Positions 24,499 to 33,858 of a DNA stretch of 64,000 nucleotides are shown piece by piece; the stretch's first letter is position 1, and each line of letters begins with the position of its first letter. The notes under the pieces were generated by a model, which saw nothing but the letters and a program-made list of their open reading frames with translations, was not told the DNA's origin and made no database searches. The DNA comes from Olsenella_K absiana (GTDB lineage: Bacteria; Actinomycetota; Coriobacteriia; Coriobacteriales; Atopobiaceae). The position numbers and the translations under genes were made by a program. The stretch spans positions 1-64,000 of the forward strand of contig NZ_JAZGJQ010000003.1 of assembly GCF_036408855.1 (NCBI RefSeq), in the 5' to 3' direction.

Positions 24499-24894
24499 TT
24501 AGGCCTGTTTCGCCTGCGCCTCCTGGCAGGCCGGGCAGACGCCCGTCAGGATGGTGCTCGCAGTGACGCCGGCATAGCCCGTCGCGCGCTGCACCGAGGC
24601 GCAAAGGTCGGTCTCGTCTGGCACCGAGACGTCCGTCACGTTGCCGCAGACGGAGCAGACGAGGTGCGCGTGGTGGTCGCGTCGCCGGTCGAAGCGCTCG
24701 CCACCGGGGGTCTTCACCGAGAGGATCTCGCCGGAGTCGGCGAGGAGGTGGAGGTTGCGGTAGACGGTGCCGCGACTTATGTGGTCGTCCTGCTCGCGCA
24801 CGTGCAGGTATATCTCGTCGGCGGTGGGGTGGTCGCAGAGCTCCCGCACCGCCTCGAGCACCAGCTGGCGCTGACGCGTGTTCCTTCTCTCCAT
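24499..24894 (-). CDS. perR: Fur family regulator, probably PerR
   Basis: 131 aa. DNA-binding winged helix: TRQRQLVLEAVRELCDHPTA, SRGTVYRNLHLLADSGEI. Metal-binding HHAHLVCSVCGNVTDV and C-terminal TGVCPACQEAQ supply the two CxxC zinc pairs. Start ATG 24894 preceded by AGGGAGCCTGAC; the longer open frame is not supported. Divergent from ahpC, with GATAATARGACT boxes on both sides of the gap, which argues for PerR-type peroxide sensing rather than iron-responsive Fur. Confidence 0.87.
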   Translation of the reverse strand: MERRNTRQRQLVLEAVRELCDHPTADEIYLHVREQDDHISRGTVYRNLHLLADSGEILSVKTPGGERFDRRRDHHAHLVCSVCGNVTDVSVPDETDLCASVQRATGYAGVTASTILTGVCPACQEAQAKQA

Positions 24895-24975
24895 GTCAGG
24901 CTCCCTGTTCTGACGGGGCCGGCGAAGCCGCCCCGCACTTCTCTCATGCCTCAATGGTACCCAAAGCCGCTTCAG

Positions 24976-24987
24976 GATAATAGGACT
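24976..24987 (+). promoter_or_regulatory. Candidate PerR box (perR side)
   Basis: GATAATAGGACT, 82 bases upstream of perR, within an AT-rich stretch. Matches the ahpC site at 11 of 12 positions. Confidence 0.55.
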
Positions 24988-25120
24988 ACATATCAATAAT
25001 ATACCCCTCCCAACCCCATCGCCCGTGCACTGGCCCCCGCCCGGCCCCGCCCCGGGCGCACGCCGGGGCGACCCGAGGAAATTCTCCCGAATTCCCCCTT
25101 GCAATCACGCCACCAATAAC

Positions 25121-25132
25121 GATAATAAGACT
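25121..25132 (+). promoter_or_regulatory. Candidate PerR box (ahpC side)
   Basis: GATAATAAGACT, 54 bases before the ahpC start codon. Confidence 0.55.
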
Positions 25133-25185
25133 CAGTACGAATAAAGAGGTGCCAAAGAGGCGCCACGACAGCAAAGGAGCGTCAC

Positions 25186-25749
25186 ATGTCCCTCATCAAC
25201 AAGGAGATCGGCGAGTTCTCCGTCCAGGCCTTCCAGAACGGTGAGTTCAAGACCGTCACCAAGGCGGACGTCCTCGGCAAGTGGGCCCTGTTCTTCTTCT
25301 ATCCCGCCGACTTCACCTTCGTCTGCCCGACCGAGCTCGAGGAGCTCGCGGAGAACTACGACGCCTTCAAGGCCGAGGGCTGCGAGGTCTACTCCGTCTC
25401 CTGCGACACCCACTTCGTCCACAAGGCCTGGCACGACGAGTCCGAGCGCATCTCGAAGGTGGGCTACCCCATGCTCGCCGACCCCGCTCACGTTCTCGCC
25501 GAGGACTTCGAGGTCCTGATCGAGTCCGACGGCCTCGCCGAGCGCGGCGCCTTCATCGTCGACCCCGACGGCAGGATCCAGGTCTACGAGGTCACCGCCG
25601 GCGGCATCGGCCGCAACGCCAAGGAGCTGCTGCGCCTGGTCCAGGCCGCCAAGTTCGTGCGCGAGCACGGCGACCAGGTGTGCCCCGCCAAGTGGCAGCC
25701 GGGCGCCGAGACCCTGAAGCCCTCCCTGGACCTGGTCGGCCAGCTCTAG
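25186..25749 (+). CDS. ahpC: Alkyl hydroperoxide reductase subunit C (2-Cys peroxiredoxin)
   Basis: 187 aa, canonical length. Reduces H2O2 and organic peroxides. Peroxidatic Cys in DFTFVCPTELEELAENYDAF; resolving Cys in HGDQVCPAKWQPG; SVSCDTHFVHKAWHD as in AhpC1 proteins. AAAGGAGCGTCAC precedes the ATG. Codon use is strongly biased to C-ending codons, as expected for an abundant protein. Followed after 91 bp by its likely reductase. Confidence 0.97.
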   Translation: MSLINKEIGEFSVQAFQNGEFKTVTKADVLGKWALFFFYPADFTFVCPTELEELAENYDAFKAEGCEVYSVSCDTHFVHKAWHDESERISKVGYPMLADPAHVLAEDFEVLIESDGLAERGAFIVDPDGRIQVYEVTAGGIGRNAKELLRLVQAAKFVREHGDQVCPAKWQPGAETLKPSLDLVGQL

Positions 25750-25840
25750 GGAACCCCTAGGGGAGAAGGACCCGAACCACGGGGCCCGCCGCCAGCCGGC
25801 GGGCCCCTGCGATGCCGCGAGGCGGAGAAGGAGGAATGGC

Positions 25841-27550
25841 ATGAGCGAGAAGGACGACGGGCGAGTCTACGATGCGGTCGTGGTGGGCGGAGGCCCCGCG
25901 GGGCTCACGGCGGCCCTCTACCTCGCCCGCGCGCGGTACCGCGTCCTGGTGGTCGAGCGCGAGCGCTTCGGCGGCCAGATAACCATCACCTCGGAGGTCG
26001 TGAACTACCCGGGCGTGCTATCGGCGAGTGGGGCAGAGCTCACGGACACCATGCGCCGGCAGGCCGAGGCCTTCGGCGCGGAGATGCTGCTCGCCGACGT
26101 GGAGTCGCTCGACCTGTCGGGCGACGTGAAGGTGGTGCGCACCTCGCGCGGCGACGTTCGCAGCCTCGCGGTCCTTCTCGCAACCGGTGCCTCCCCGAGG
26201 AGCGCGGGCTTCGCGGGGGAGGAGGAGTTCCGCGGGCACGGCGTTGCCTACTGCGCTACCTGCGACGGCGAGTTCTTCTCGGGCCGGGAGGTCTTCGTGG
26301 TGGGCGGTGGCTTCGCGGCGGCCGAGGAGGCGGTCTTCCTCACGACCTACGCCTCGCACGTGACCGTCCTGGTGCGCGGCGACGGCTTCACCTGCGCCAA
26401 GGCTACGGCGGACGCGGCCCTGGCGAACGAGAGGGTCACCGTGCTCACCAACGCGGAGCTCGTCTCCGTCGAGGGCGACTCGGTGGTGCGCCGCGTCCGG
26501 TGGCGCGACCTCGCGACGGGCGAGGAGAGCGTGTACTCGTCGGCCGACGGCGGAGCGGTGGGCGTCTTCGTCTTCGTGGGCTATGCACCGGCGACTGCGC
26601 TCGTGTCCGGCCTGTGCGAGCTCGACGAGCGGGGCTACGTCGTGACCGACGACCGGCAGATGACGAGCGCGGACGGCCTCTTTGCCGCCGGCGACGTCTG
26701 CCAGAAGCGGCTGCGCCAGGTCGCAACCGCCGTCGGCGAGGGCGCGGCCACCGCGACCGAGATGGAGCGCTACCTCAAGGCGGCGCGCGAGCGCACGGGG
26801 ATCGTGCCCGTCCAGCCGGCGAGCCGCGTGCGTGCGGGTGTAGGCCAGCCGGCGGCCCCCGCTGCCGCCCCGGGCGCGTCCGGCCCCGTCGCGGCCGCGG
26901 GCGGCGTGGTCGCGGCCTCCGCGGCCAGCCCTGGCTCTCCGATCGACGCCGAGATGGCCGAGCAGCTCCAGGCGGTCTTCTCGCGCATGGACGCCCCGCT
27001 CGTCCTGCGCCTGCACCTCGACGGCGGCGACGTCTCGGCCGAGCTTGCGGCGTACATGCGCGCGCTCGCCGCCCAGACGGACAAGCTCACGGTGGAGGAG
27101 GCGGACGCCTCCGCGGACGACGCGTCCGAGCTGCCCTTCGTCGAGGTGGTGCGCGCGGACGGCACGCCCTCCGGCCTCGCCTTCCACGGCGTGCCCGGCG
27201 GCCACGAGTTCACCTCGTTCGTGCTGGGGCTCTACAACACCGCCGGCCCGGGTCAGCCCGTCGCCGAAGCCGACCGCGCGGCCATCGCCGCCATCTCGCG
27301 ACCGGTGAGCCTACGGGTCCTCGTGGGGCTCTCCTGCACCATGTGCCCGGACGTGGTCGTGGCCTGCCAGCGCATGGCGGCGGACAACCCCCTGGTAACC
27401 GCCGACGTCTACGACGTCAACCGCTTCCCCGGCCTGCGCGAGCGCTACTCGGTCATGAGCGTCCCGTGCCTCGTGGTGGAGGACGGCGCGGGTGAGCGCG
27501 TGAGCTTCGGCAAGAAGGGTCTCTCGGAGATCCTCTCCCTCGTAGGGTAG
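25841..27550 (+). CDS. AhpF-like peroxiredoxin reductase with swapped domain order
   Basis: 569 aa. N-terminal thioredoxin reductase module (about 1-320): VVVGGGPAGLTAALYLARA, redox CATCDGEFF, FVVGGGFAAAEEAVFL, FAAGDVCQKRLRQVATAVGEGA. A Pro/Ala linker (about 330-365) leads to two thioredoxin-like folds (about 370-569) resembling the AhpF N-terminal domain, with redox motif LSCTMCPDVV and VMSVPCLVVEDG. Canonical AhpF has the reverse order. It should pass NAD(P)H electrons to AhpC. The N-terminus begins MSEKDDG, overlapping a GAGAAGGAC motif. Confidence 0.92.
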   Translation: MSEKDDGRVYDAVVVGGGPAGLTAALYLARARYRVLVVERERFGGQITITSEVVNYPGVLSASGAELTDTMRRQAEAFGAEMLLADVESLDLSGDVKVVRTSRGDVRSLAVLLATGASPRSAGFAGEEEFRGHGVAYCATCDGEFFSGREVFVVGGGFAAAEEAVFLTTYASHVTVLVRGDGFTCAKATADAALANERVTVLTNAELVSVEGDSVVRRVRWRDLATGEESVYSSADGGAVGVFVFVGYAPATALVSGLCELDERGYVVTDDRQMTSADGLFAAGDVCQKRLRQVATAVGEGAATATEMERYLKAARERTGIVPVQPASRVRAGVGQPAAPAAAPGASGPVAAAGGVVAASAASPGSPIDAEMAEQLQAVFSRMDAPLVLRLHLDGGDVSAELAAYMRALAAQTDKLTVEEADASADDASELPFVEVVRADGTPSGLAFHGVPGGHEFTSFVLGLYNTAGPGQPVAEADRAAIAAISRPVSLRVLVGLSCTMCPDVVVACQRMAADNPLVTADVYDVNRFPGLRERYSVMSVPCLVVEDGAGERVSFGKKGLSEILSLVG

Positions 27551-27565
27551 CCGACGTGGCTCGCA

Positions 27566-27596
27566 GGCGGGCACCCGCGCCAAGCGGGCGCCCGCC
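27566..27596 (+). terminator. Terminator of the ahpC operon
   Basis: GGCGGGCACCCGC / GCGGGCGCCCGCC stem, 12 of 13 pairs, 16 bp past the stop codon. Confidence 0.65.
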
Positions 27597-27761
27597 GTCT
27601 GCTGCACCGAGGTGTCGGAGAAAAGAATAGTCTCCTAGTACTATTTCGTTCTGATACCTTGTTAGTCGTCGGGAGGCTGCACGTCCCTGAGGGTGCCTGC
27701 ACGTATCGCTGGAGCCAAGGTCTCGACGAGGGTTCGTCTGGGTCGTCCTACTGGAGAGCAT

Positions 27762-30362
27762 ATGAGAACAACGAGAAGGGCGTGCGCGCTCGCCCTCTTG
27801 GCAGTCGCCGGTCTCGTGCTGGCGCTCTGCCTGTTGCCGACGGGCGCCGTCGCCGAGGTGGTCGCAGGGGCCGGCATCGACGCTGCGGACGGCACCGCGG
27901 ACATAACGGCTGCGGAGGGCGTGGCCGTAGCCGAAGCCGCGACTGCGGGAGACGAGGCCACGACGCCGGCTGCGACCAGCGAGGGCGAGGTGGCGACCGA
28001 GGACGTCTCTGCCGAGACCGCCTCGGGCGGCTCCGGCACGGTGCAGATTCAGTACGACGAGAAAACCGAAATCCACTACGTGCCCGACCCCGAAAGCGCC
28101 AGCGGCCGCATCATCCTCTACTGCATGAACAACCAGTCGCACTGGCCGCATACCACGCCGAGCATCTCCAACGTGCCTTCCTACATCGAAGGCTATCTGA
28201 CGCCGCAAAAATTCAAGTCCCAGGCCGACTACGATGCCTGCATGGACAAGCTCCTCGCCATCCTCTACGCGGGCTACCCCTACAACGGCATGAACATGTA
28301 CACCGTCGTCGACTCGACCACGGGCATCTCCGCGGATGCCTTCAACGCCCTGCTCAACCCGCCAAGCTGGATCAGGTCAGACTTCCCCGACTCCATCGGC
28401 GACACGGTGTTCTCCTACAGCGACTACCCGGACAACACCGCAAACCTCAACAAGCTCAGCCAGTTCGTGGCGGATGAGCTCTTCAACTACTACTTTACCG
28501 GTGCCACGACCCCCTCCGGACACACGTCGGCGGAGATCCGCGCCACGCCCTTCTACCAGGCAGCGGTCGCCATGGCCTATGCCACCGACAACGAAACGCC
28601 GCTCAAGTTGTGGGACCGGAACCACTCCGACGCCGATACGGTGACCGAGTCTGAGGCCTACAACGCTACCCAGTACGCCATCTGGGCCGTGCTCGGCGAC
28701 TACGGCATCGAGAACAATTCGCTCACCTCGAAGAGCGGCGAGGTCACGCAGAAGGCGCTCGCCGTCAAGCTGCTCAACTATGCCACCGCCGACCAGGTCC
28801 TGCGCGCCGAACCCGATGCGGGCAACGTGAAGATCACCGGCGACAGCCAGTTCGTCTACGACCCCGAGTACGGGGTGTGGAAGACAGGCACGCTCTCGGT
28901 GACCGAAGGCAAGAACTACTATGGCACGTACACGCTCACGCTCCCCTCGGGCGTGTCGGCTCACAAGCCCGATGGGACGCCGATCACGAAGGTGACTGCC
29001 GGAACGAGCTTCTTCCTCGCCTCGACGACGAAGCCGACTGCGACCGATATGGAGATTACGGCCTCCGACACGCTCACCTGGCTGCAGGAGTACCGCCAGT
29101 ACTCGCCCCACCCCGAAACCTACACCGCCTCCGACGGCAAGAACTTCCAGCACATGATCGGTGCGGTCATCAAGCAGAAGCCGGTGAGCGCCACGCTGCG
29201 GCTCGCTCCTGCGAACGAGGGCAGCCTCACCGTCTCCAAGTCGGTGGTGGGGGAGACGAACTCCACAACCGCCTTCACCTTCACGGTCACGCTGGGCGAT
29301 ACGAACATCAACGGCACGTACGGTGACATGAGCTTCACGAACGGCGTGGCAAAGGTCACCCTTAAGGCCGGCGAGAGCGCAAAGGCCGAGCATCTGCCTG
29401 CGGGGACGACATACACGGTTGCCGAAACGTCGAATGCGGATTATGCGTCTACCGCGACGGGCACCTCGGGCGCGATAGCCAAGGACGCAACCGCTACGGC
29501 TGCCTTCACCAACACCCGTCTCTACAAGCTTACGCTGAGCAAGACCGTCTCGGGCCAAGCGGCCGACGCCTCCCAGCCCTTCACCCTGAAGGTCACGCTG
29601 AAGGACGCGAATGGCACCCCGCTTTCCGGCGAATACGACTACACGGGCGGCAGCGTGTCCGGTTCGGGCGCCACGGCCCCGGCCGACGGCAAGATCGCGT
29701 TCGGCGCCGACGGCACGGGCTCGGTGACGCTGACTGCCGGCCAGCAGGTCACGATCGCGGGCATCCCGTCCGGCACCACCTACACGGTGGAGGAGACCGC
29801 GAGCACCGCGACCGATGCGCCGCTCTACGACGCGACCTATAACGGAAGCTCCAAGCCGGCGTCCGGCGCGCTCTCCGCTGACGCCACGGTCGCCGTGAAC
29901 AACGCCATCAAAGAGGGTTCCCTCTCCGTGACCAAGCACGTGAAGGGCGAGGTGGGTTCTACCCGCGAATTCACCTTCACCGTGGAGCTGGGCGGCTCGG
30001 GTGCCCATCTCTCCGGCACCTATGGCGAGATGACCTTCGACGACGGCACGGCCACCTTCACGCTCAAGGACGGCGAGACCAAGACCGCTTCGGCCCTGCC
30101 TGCCGGTGCAACCTACAAAGTGATTGAGGAGTCGAACGGCGACTACGTCACCTCGTCCGAGAACGCCGAAGGCACGATCGCCAAGGGCAAAACGGCGCAG
30201 GCGACCTTCACCAACACGCGCGGTGCGGTCACGCTGCCCCTCTCGGGCCAGGCAGGCTTTGGCGTCACCTATGCCATAGGCCTCGGCGCGCTTGCCGCTG
30301 CGGCGGCATGGACGCACATCCGTCACCACGCAGCCGAGAAGGGAGGCGATGGCCGTGACTAA
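27762..30362 (+). CDS. Pilus tip adhesin with thioester (TQXA) domain and LPLSG anchor
   Basis: 866 aa, secreted and cell-wall linked. Signal peptide about 1-31 (ALALLAVAGLVLALCLLPTG). Thioester domain about 95-400: Cys121 in IILYCMNNQSHWP pairs with Gln304 in NATQYAIWAVLGDYG, the TQxA motif of surface adhesins that bind host amines covalently. Three homologous beta-sandwich repeats follow (starting GSLTVSKSVVG, KLTLSKTVSG, SLSVTKHVKG; each ends near FTNTR or an equivalent). Sorting signal LPLSG at about 825-829, then a hydrophobic helix and basic tail. First gene of the pilus operon. Composition is less GC-extreme than its neighbours, and it carries no GAGAAGGAC motif. Confidence 0.92.
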   Translation: MRTTRRACALALLAVAGLVLALCLLPTGAVAEVVAGAGIDAADGTADITAAEGVAVAEAATAGDEATTPAATSEGEVATEDVSAETASGGSGTVQIQYDEKTEIHYVPDPESASGRIILYCMNNQSHWPHTTPSISNVPSYIEGYLTPQKFKSQADYDACMDKLLAILYAGYPYNGMNMYTVVDSTTGISADAFNALLNPPSWIRSDFPDSIGDTVFSYSDYPDNTANLNKLSQFVADELFNYYFTGATTPSGHTSAEIRATPFYQAAVAMAYATDNETPLKLWDRNHSDADTVTESEAYNATQYAIWAVLGDYGIENNSLTSKSGEVTQKALAVKLLNYATADQVLRAEPDAGNVKITGDSQFVYDPEYGVWKTGTLSVTEGKNYYGTYTLTLPSGVSAHKPDGTPITKVTAGTSFFLASTTKPTATDMEITASDTLTWLQEYRQYSPHPETYTASDGKNFQHMIGAVIKQKPVSATLRLAPANEGSLTVSKSVVGETNSTTAFTFTVTLGDTNINGTYGDMSFTNGVAKVTLKAGESAKAEHLPAGTTYTVAETSNADYASTATGTSGAIAKDATATAAFTNTRLYKLTLSKTVSGQAADASQPFTLKVTLKDANGTPLSGEYDYTGGSVSGSGATAPADGKIAFGADGTGSVTLTAGQQVTIAGIPSGTTYTVEETASTATDAPLYDATYNGSSKPASGALSADATVAVNNAIKEGSLSVTKHVKGEVGSTREFTFTVELGGSGAHLSGTYGEMTFDDGTATFTLKDGETKTASALPAGATYKVIEESNGDYVTSSENAEGTIAKGKTAQATFTNTRGAVTLPLSGQAGFGVTYAIGLGALAAAAAWTHIRHHAAEKGGDGRD

Positions 30363-32022
30363 GTCCATCTCGCGCACCATTGCAATCTGCATCGCGACCG
30401 CCCTGGCAGTCTGCGTGTTCGCGCTCTGCTCGCCCGTCCGCGCGCTCGCGGAGGGCGGGACCGGCAACCTCACCGTCACCGCAACCGATGGCGCGTCGAC
30501 CGCGCTTGACGCCTACAAGCTCTTCAAGGCAGACGTGAGCGATGCCGCGAGCGGTCACAAGATCCTCGCCAACGTCAAGTGGGCAAGCGATGCCGCCGAG
30601 AGGGCCGTCACCTCCGCCATCAAGTCCGTCGACCAGTCCTACAGCGGCACCACCGCGCAGGACGCTGCCGACTGGCTGAACGAGAACGTCCAGAGCGACG
30701 CGGCCTCCGCGCCAACGGCCTCCTCCGTGCCCGCCGCCATAGCGCGCTCGCTCGCGGGCGACGCGCCCACGGCGAACGTTACCGCAGGTACGCGGGCGAC
30801 GCTCGATGAGGGCTACTGGCTCCTCATCGCCAATGGCGACTCCGTGGGCGCCGGCCAGTCCGGCACCGCGGCGATTCTCGTTGTTGTGGGCGGCGCGGAC
30901 GTCACGGCGACAACCAAGACCTCGGTGCCCACGGTCGAGAAGAGCGTGCTCGAGGACTCGAGCAACAGCTGGCAGAAGCAGGCCGACGCCACCGTGGGGG
31001 ACGAGCTCGACTGGCGCCTTGCTGCCACCGTTCCTGTGAACCTCTCGCCCGACTCCGCCTACAAGACGTACTCGATCACCTTCCATGACGAGCTGTCCTC
31101 CGGCCTTGAGCAGCCAAGCGACGTGCACGTGTACATTGCTCCGGCGGGCGCCTCGCCATGGGCGAAGGGAACCAAGCCCGGCGACGGTTGGGTCGAGCTG
31201 GACGAGAAGGAATACGTAACACGCCCCGCAGGCGAGAACGGATCGACCTTCGATGTCGATGTTGCCGACCTCATCGCCTCCGCATCCAGCCACGGCGTCT
31301 ACGCCGACCTGGGACTTGAGGCCTGCGTGGTCTACGACGCACCGCTTGTGCAGGACGCGGAGCGCGGAGCGGCGCACGGCAACCCCAACACGGTGACGCT
31401 TCGCTATCCAAGCACGCCGTACTCGGAGACGCAGGCTAAGACGCAGGAGGACGAGGCCATCGCCTACACGTGGGACCTCAACCTGTTCAAGCGTGACGCC
31501 ACGAGCGAGGCTACCCTGGCTGGCGCCGTGCTGCGCGTGACCGACGACCGCGGGTACCACCTCACGCAGGACGGCACCTGGACCACGGACGACGCCACCG
31601 TGACCACTGACGAGAACGGCGCCATTGCGGTGCGCGGCGTCGACTCCGGCACCTTTAAGGTTGAGGAGGTCCAGGCTCCCGAGGGTTACGCGTCCTTCTC
31701 GGGCGCACCCTCCATCACGCTGACCGTAGGGCTTGATCCCCAGATTCTCCGCTCGACCAGTGACGAGCGCCTTTCGGCTGAGTTGCCCTTGAGGGCCGAC
31801 AGCTTTGACAAGGACTCCGGTGAGGCTGATGTCTCGGTGCTCAACGGCACCACGGCCGTTCCCTCGAGCGACAAGCCCGCGCCTCGCAGGCCGGGTGGCT
31901 CTTCTCCGTTCACCGGGGACCCAACGTCGTACCTGCCTGCCATCTGCCTTGCAGTGGTCGGTGCGGCTCTGATCGTGTTCGCGATCCGGCGAAGGAAGGG
32001 AGATCCAAAGCGCCGGCCCTAA
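30349..32022 (+). CDS. Minor/basal pilin with atypical sorting signal
   Basis: 557 aa. Signal peptide about 1-35; N-terminal pilin domain with LDAYKLFKADVSD and ATLDEGYWLLIANGD, both shared with the next gene; isopeptide-type domains (ITFHDELSSGLEQ, LNLFKRDATSEATLAGAVL); E-box-like FKVEEVQAPEGY. The C-terminal signal reads GGSSPFTGDPTSYLP then a helix and RRRKG: SPFTG lacks the usual LPxTG, so it may use a dedicated sortase or anchor at the pilus base. Overlaps the tip adhesin gene by 14 bp; GGGAGGCG precedes the ATG at 30349. Confidence 0.85.
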   Translation: MAVTKSISRTIAICIATALAVCVFALCSPVRALAEGGTGNLTVTATDGASTALDAYKLFKADVSDAASGHKILANVKWASDAAERAVTSAIKSVDQSYSGTTAQDAADWLNENVQSDAASAPTASSVPAAIARSLAGDAPTANVTAGTRATLDEGYWLLIANGDSVGAGQSGTAAILVVVGGADVTATTKTSVPTVEKSVLEDSSNSWQKQADATVGDELDWRLAATVPVNLSPDSAYKTYSITFHDELSSGLEQPSDVHVYIAPAGASPWAKGTKPGDGWVELDEKEYVTRPAGENGSTFDVDVADLIASASSHGVYADLGLEACVVYDAPLVQDAERGAAHGNPNTVTLRYPSTPYSETQAKTQEDEAIAYTWDLNLFKRDATSEATLAGAVLRVTDDRGYHLTQDGTWTTDDATVTTDENGAIAVRGVDSGTFKVEEVQAPEGYASFSGAPSITLTVGLDPQILRSTSDERLSAELPLRADSFDKDSGEADVSVLNGTTAVPSSDKPAPRRPGGSSPFTGDPTSYLPAICLAVVGAALIVFAIRRRKGDPKRRP

Positions 32023-32108
32023 TGCCGGAAGCCACCACGGTTTGCATGGGAGACGGGATAGGTTTATGTGACCTGGGCGAAGCGCCCGAAGGTTAGAGAG
32101 GAAAGACC

Positions 32109-33770
32109 ATGAGGAAGCACAGTATCGCACGCATGGCGGTAACGGCCGGCCTGGCGCTCACGATGGCCCTCGGCCCGGTCGCGGCACCGGTCGCAGCGTT
32201 CGCGGCAGACGGGACGGCGACCCAGGGCGACATCACGATCAAAGCGAACACGCATGTCTCGTCGGATACCACGACGCTGTTGGGCTATCAGCTCTTCAAG
32301 GCGGACGTTGCCGACCAGACGGTGGGCGCCACGACGTCCAAGGCGGTGTCAAACATCGTCTGGGGCAGCACCCAGGCCCAGACGGCTGTCGAGGCCGCGA
32401 TCAAGGCCGTCGAGCCCACCTACGCGGGCACGTCCGCGCAGGATGCAGCCGACTGGCTGAGCGAGCATGCGTCTGGGTCGGGGTCGGCCACCGTTGTCGA
32501 TGCCGACGATGCGTTCGGCAAAATCGCCGCCGCCATGCGCACGGCGGGTGCGACTGCGACCACGATTAAGCCCGACACCAAGGCGACGCTCGATGAGGGC
32601 TACTGGCTGTTCGTGACCGACAGTGACACGACGGACGGCCTGATCGATAAGGTGGGTACCGCCCCCATCTACGCGGTGGTCGGCGGCAGCGCAGTGACGG
32701 TCGACCAGAAGTCGAGCCTGCCCACCGTAAGCAAGTTCATCAAGAACGACGCGACGGGCTCCGACTGGGCAAAGGTTGCGGACTCCCAGATCGGCCAGAA
32801 CGTCGACTACAAGCTCACGGGCACGGTCGCCACGGCGCTTGCGAGCTACGACACGTACTACTACTCCTTCAAGGACGTCCTCGACTCGGGGCTTTCGGCT
32901 AATAAGGACTCGGTCAAGGTCATGGTGCAGAACCCGGCAACGGGGGATGCCGCCCAGACCGAGACCCAGGTGCGCGCCGATGACTACACCGTCGCTCTCG
33001 ATTCCGCCAAAAACACGCTCACCGTTACCATCAACGACCTCAAGTCGGTGAAGGATACGAAGGACAACGCTATCTCCATCACGTCCAATTCCGTGGTGAA
33101 CGTGTACTACACGGCCAAGCTCAACAACAAGGCAATGGTTGCCAGCAAATCCAACGACAACACGGTGACGCTCACGTACTCCAACAACCCGGGTACTAAC
33201 GATCACGGCGACACCACGCCGGCGACGGTGCGCGACTACACCTACCAGCTCATGCTCATGAAGGTCGACAGTTCGGATAACTCCAAGGGCCTTCAGGGCG
33301 CCAAGTTCACCATCCAGGCCACCGGTGCCGACGAGGGCGGCGACGCGAGCAAGAAGTACGTGCAGCAGGATGGCACGCTCGGCGATACGGCCTACGAGTT
33401 CACGTCGGGCGCCGACGGCAGCATCTCGGTGAAGGGGCTCGACGCGGGCGAGTACACGGTCGTCGAGACCCAGGCTCCCGATGGGTACAACACGGTGCCC
33501 AGCTTCACCTTCCAGATCTATCCCGTTTACAAGGAGGCCACGGGCGATATCGACACGATTCGCGTCCAGACCTCGAACGCCAACGTGTCCGACATCAACG
33601 TCTATGACGGCGTGGTCGACCTGGTTGTCAAGGACAAGGCGGGCATGAGCCTGCCCCTCACCGGCCAGGCGGGCATCACCATCACCTGGATCGCTGGCGG
33701 TGCCGTTCTTGCCCTGGGCATCACGCATCTCGTCCGCTCCCGCAAGAACGCCGAGGATAGTGCGGAGTAG
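32109..33770 (+). CDS. Major (backbone) fimbrial pilin, LPLTG-anchored
   Basis: 553 aa. Signal peptide about 1-33 (VTAGLALTMALGPVAAPVAA); N-terminal domain GYQLFKADVADQ and ATLDEGYWLFVTDSD; middle isopeptide domain YYYSFKDVLDSGLS; C-terminal SpaA/CnaB domain with KVDSSDNSKGLQGAKFTIQ and E-box YTVVETQAPDGY; sorting signal SLPLTGQAG, hydrophobic helix, basic tail. Likely shaft subunit polymerised by the adjacent class C sortase through a lysine. AGGAAAGACC precedes the ATG. Paralogous to the preceding pilin. Confidence 0.92.
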   Translation: MRKHSIARMAVTAGLALTMALGPVAAPVAAFAADGTATQGDITIKANTHVSSDTTTLLGYQLFKADVADQTVGATTSKAVSNIVWGSTQAQTAVEAAIKAVEPTYAGTSAQDAADWLSEHASGSGSATVVDADDAFGKIAAAMRTAGATATTIKPDTKATLDEGYWLFVTDSDTTDGLIDKVGTAPIYAVVGGSAVTVDQKSSLPTVSKFIKNDATGSDWAKVADSQIGQNVDYKLTGTVATALASYDTYYYSFKDVLDSGLSANKDSVKVMVQNPATGDAAQTETQVRADDYTVALDSAKNTLTVTINDLKSVKDTKDNAISITSNSVVNVYYTAKLNNKAMVASKSNDNTVTLTYSNNPGTNDHGDTTPATVRDYTYQLMLMKVDSSDNSKGLQGAKFTIQATGADEGGDASKKYVQQDGTLGDTAYEFTSGADGSISVKGLDAGEYTVVETQAPDGYNTVPSFTFQIYPVYKEATGDIDTIRVQTSNANVSDINVYDGVVDLVVKDKAGMSLPLTGQAGITITWIAGGAVLALGITHLVRSRKNAEDSAE

Positions 33771-33815
33771 CGTGGCTGCCGGTACGTAGCGCAGGTTGCA
33801 AAGGTTGGCAAGTCG

Positions 33816-33840
33816 TGGGCCCCGCCGCGTGCGGGGCCCA
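33816..33840 (+). terminator. Hairpin between backbone pilin and sortase
   Basis: TGGGCCCCGC / GCGGGGCCCA with a five-base loop, 46 bp after the pilin stop and 19 bp before the sortase start. Probably an attenuator that keeps sortase levels below pilin levels. Confidence 0.65.
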
Positions 33841-33858
33841 TCTGGTGGGGAGGCGCGT

